Positions 60,799 through 64,000 of a stretch of 64,000 bases of DNA are shown one piece after another. This stretch comes from Sanguinoderma infundibulare. Its lineage: Eukaryota; Basidiomycota; Agaricomycetes; Polyporales; Polyporaceae. A program made the translations under genes and the position numbers. The notes under the pieces were generated by a model, which saw only the letters and a program-made list of their open reading frames with translations, was not told where the DNA came from and searched no databases. The stretch covers positions 1,550,001 to 1,614,000 of the forward strand of contig JAVLRN010000011.1 of NCBI GenBank assembly GCA_032821775.1, written 5' to 3'. The number at the start of each line of letters is the position of its first letter. Positions within the stretch are counted from its first letter, which is position 1.

Positions 60799-63700
60799 GT
60801 TAGTGATGTGTATGTGTGTATGATGTATGTGCGACGCGTTTGTGTGGATTGTGTGCTGAGACTCACCAATTTCGTCTCCAGTCTTATATAGCGAAGAGAA
60901 AGATGAGGACATTTTGGAGTTTGAGAATATTTATCATCGTGCAGCGCTATGTGGAGGGAGTACATTGCACGGATGCCGAGATGGCAGGCATGAAACAGGG
61001 CTTGTGCATTGGCTCAAGGAGCGTCAAAGGCACATGGCCGGCAAGCGTAGGACCGGTTGGGTTGCCATCCGATTACTATAATGGGAGAATGCAGGAACGC
61101 GGAAGAAAAAGGAGGAGGAGCAGATGTTAGTCACCCAAGGCGCGCGCGAATCTGCGATCGGTAATCGGCCCAGATGCGATGAAGGACGAGAAGAGGCGAG
61201 ACGGAACCGATGTACAAGGAGGAAAAGAGACTCAGTGAGGGAATGGGCGTAGAGCTTACCGCCTGACCGACAATATGCATCGTCATCCCTGACCCTCCAG
61301 CTGCCCTGTACGTCATAACAACTAACCGCGCATCGTTCTAGCTGTCACCCTCGAGAACCTAAGATGGCTTGTGTGGGGCGTCAGGATCTCCATGCCGCGT
61401 GGAAGCCCGGCGAGTAAAACACGGCGTTGGTGGAAGTGGCCTGCCAATCCTTGATTCGGTGATAACGCCGTGACGAGCTTGCGCATAGGGGCCGTTGAAT
61501 TGCATCGCCACTGCACAATTGACACCGCTCAGCACCCTGCGTGCGCAGTCTCCGAAGCACCGCGGTCGCGGACCGAGGCCGGGGATACGTGGTGTGTTCG
61601 GCAGAGGCAAAGCAGAGGTCAGAGTCGCTGTCGACGTCGTCGCTCTCGCCTCGCTCGGACTGTGCGGTGTGCGAAAACGTGCGGCGATTTCCGGTCGGCC
61701 TCGGTCATCGCCACGAAATCCGCGTCCGTCTGACTCGGATTTCACTCTCTCGCATGCACTCAGCAGCTAAAACATCGACTGCGCCTGGTTCTGTATTGAT
61801 TACCCATCCATACAATCCATGGGAGCGAAATATTCAGCAGCGTTGCGTGCGGAATCGGTCTGGAATCTGCTTAAACCCAATCTGATAGCTCGATTCGGAT
61901 CAGGAGTCGTGACACCGATGCGCGCTTGTCGCGAGCCCGTTCAGAGACGAAACCACACCATTCGGCATTTGCCCCTGCCTCCCTGAATTCCTCCGAGGTC
62001 GTCATCACAATCTCGTCAAATCCGACCAACATGCGTAGCTATACCACGTGGTTGACTCACAACGACCACAACTGGTGCTGCTAACTAAGGCTCTGTCGTC
62101 CATTACCAGATGCTGACAAAACAGAACAGGAACTTCAACCACCGATGGTCAGCCAGTCGATTGTCAGATAAAATATCACCCAATGTTCATTATGGACTGA
62201 GCATTGAAATTATTCAATGTGAAAACATCGGCGGGGACAACGTCGGCACCCAAGCGGTGACCTGGTGAAGTCGTCCACGGTCCGATGCAAGCGCCTTGAG
62301 CGCTAGCACATCATGATACTGAAGTTGCATGCTGCCGCTTTCCACAGTTTGCGCGCCACAGACGAACGCCCATTTTACGCCCACTCGACCACGGTGTGAT
62401 CCACAATATTCTCCTTGCCTGTTCTCCGAGGGCACACACACACCGTCTCGTCGCCGTGGCGGACATCTGTGATCAACCTCTTATCTTAAGTTCACCTGGA
62501 GTGTGGTGGCCGCTTTTCTTCTTTCGTCCACCACGCTTCCTCCTTCCTTGTTCCTATATGGTGCCTATACATTCAGATGGGTGCTTGTTGTCATTCCATA
62601 GCGCATTACATAGCGCTACTGATTAGAGCCCAAACCTGATCGCGGCCTTCTCGCAACGTAGTCGGGCTCCGGCGTCCCGCCAACAGGTTGGTAGCAGTCG
62701 AGCAACGCCGTGCTGAAAATCGACAGAAGTTCTTCCAACCCGGTGATCCCTCAACGCCGACGCGATCAACGCCCTGGCACGCATCGTATACCAGTACCTC
62801 CTACGTAAACTCACCCGTTGGTTTTTCTACACGCCCGCCAGCGTGCTAGTTGCTTGCGGGGTCGTTTCTTACTGACCCTTCGCTCCAGACGTTCTGGCGC
62901 TCTCTCCGGGACTCTTCATTGACCCGACCCGAAGGCCCGCTGCCTTCACAAAAAAAGAACTGTGCGGCCAAGGTGAGGAAGCCAATCACCCAACCTGCGG
63001 TGCTGGCGCCATATCTTCATCGGGACCGAACAGATCTCATCAATGATATTTTCAGGACCGCACCCCTCACGCGCCGTCTTCCACTCCAACCGGTGGCCAC
63101 AAAAACGTGAAGCAAGTCACTAGCTACCGTCATTTCGCGCGAGACGACCCAAGGTGGCAAGGCGGCAAGGGTGCGATCAAACGTGGTCAGATCGTGGCAA
63201 GGACCTCGGTCTCTGCACTCTGCCTGCAGGCTGATCCCGTGTTGAGATCTAGATGTCGTCCTACATTGGGCACCAAGATCGACTTTCATGGACATCGCTT
63301 TTATTCGGGGTCCGGGTTCAACAGTAGCCGATCTTCAATTATCTGTTCGTCTTGCGATGGATCCTGTCGTGCGGTGCCGCCGGCTCCGCTTCCAGGCGAG
63401 AGGCAATTATTGTCCCCTGGAAGTTTGGTTGCGTTGTTCTCCTCCTACCCTTCCGTGACTTCGTCCCGCATCTCGGCCCTTACCTCGAAACTTCACTTCA
63501 AGACTCAGTGAAAACTCCCGAAGACCGACCCAAATTTTATGGCGAGGCGCGGGTCCTATGTACTCCGTAAGTCCTTGTTTTTCTCTAGGTGTCCTGGAAC
63601 TACTGGGCCGAGCGCGTGTATGGCGCTTTGGCGTTCATTTCCGCTCCCCTTGCTCAATAGTCTTCTCTAGATCTCTAACGAAGACCAATTTCTTCGAACC

Positions 63701-64000
63701 TCTGTGCCAACGGTCAATGGAAGGAGACAGGAAGGGTGGTTCTTTCATAATGCTCGTGCTGCTTCGTGTGATGCTTGGCGTATGCGGTGCGTCAAGCATT
63801 CAACCCCCACTCTGGATAAGAAAGAATAATGCTTCTTCAAGCTCTCGGTTCGCTTACAGTGCCAACGCCGAGAAACTTATTCGACCATTTCGAATACAAG
63901 GTGATCATGCTCATGTCTCCGCCGGGCTCTTGGGCACTCCAGAACTAACACTTTTCCAGGACACACATCAAGGGTGATCCTTCAACGGAGCCAGGAAGCG
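60799..64000. other. 3.2-kb window end without a supported gene
   Basis: The first few hundred bases are the transcription-factor promoter. The rest has short frames on both strands without motifs. A 72-codon plus-strand frame at 63352-63570 with a hydrophobic start, and frames near 63558-63977, may belong to a gene that continues beyond the window, but no splice model could be confirmed. Confidence 0.35.

Overview
The window is nuclear DNA of a filamentous fungus, almost certainly an agaricomycete (mushroom-forming basidiomycete). The signs are GC-rich coding sequence, very many short introns (about 50-65 nt, GTRNGT donors, YAG acceptors), DUF6534-type membrane proteins, a HET-domain protein, a polyporopepsin-like aspartic protease and a fungal DUR3 urea transporter. 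No prokaryotic, viral or obvious transposon gene was found. All gene models were spliced by hand, by joining reading frames at consensus splice sites and checking the phase of every exon.

Layout. 1-6.8 kb: 3' end of GLE1 (+), a KIN4-like kinase (+) and an Snc/VAMP R-SNARE (+). 6.8-11.1 kb: no gene I could resolve. 11.1-18.8 kb: three tandem, same-strand paralogous seven-helix DUF6534-like proteins, each split into 17-20 exons, several only 10-19 nt long. 18.8-21.2 kb: gene-poor, with a hairpin and a perfect 22-nt inverted repeat. 21.2-22.7 kb: RING-finger protein (-). 22.7-27.9 kb: 5.2 kb with no gene I can call confidently. 27.9-43.5 kb: a dense conserved block of NOP4 (+), profilin (+), secreted aspartic protease (-), SMC1 (+) and eIF3 subunit L (+). 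43.7-49.4 kb: DUR3 urea transporter (-) and a HET-domain protein (-). 50.3-57 kb: glutamine-amidotransferase-like protein (+), Gad8/YPK-type AGC kinase (+) and a GNAT acetyltransferase fused to an Mss4/Dss4-like domain (+). 57.4-60.8 kb: Qc-SNARE (-) and a Zn2Cys6 transcription factor (-). 60.8-64 kb: no supported gene.

Most genes are independent housekeeping functions: mRNA export, ribosome biogenesis, cohesin, translation initiation, actin dynamics, vesicle fusion and TOR-linked signalling. There are no operons. Two trafficking genes lie tail to tail near 57 kb (the Mss4-domain fusion and a Qc-SNARE), probably by chance. The accessory part is the DUF6534 array, the unresolved stretches and the HET gene. 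The most unusual points are the micro-exon architecture of the array with paralog-specific intron presence or absence, the GNAT-Mss4 fusion, a 6-nt micro-exon in DUR3, and a cluster of GATA-factor sites upstream of DUR3.
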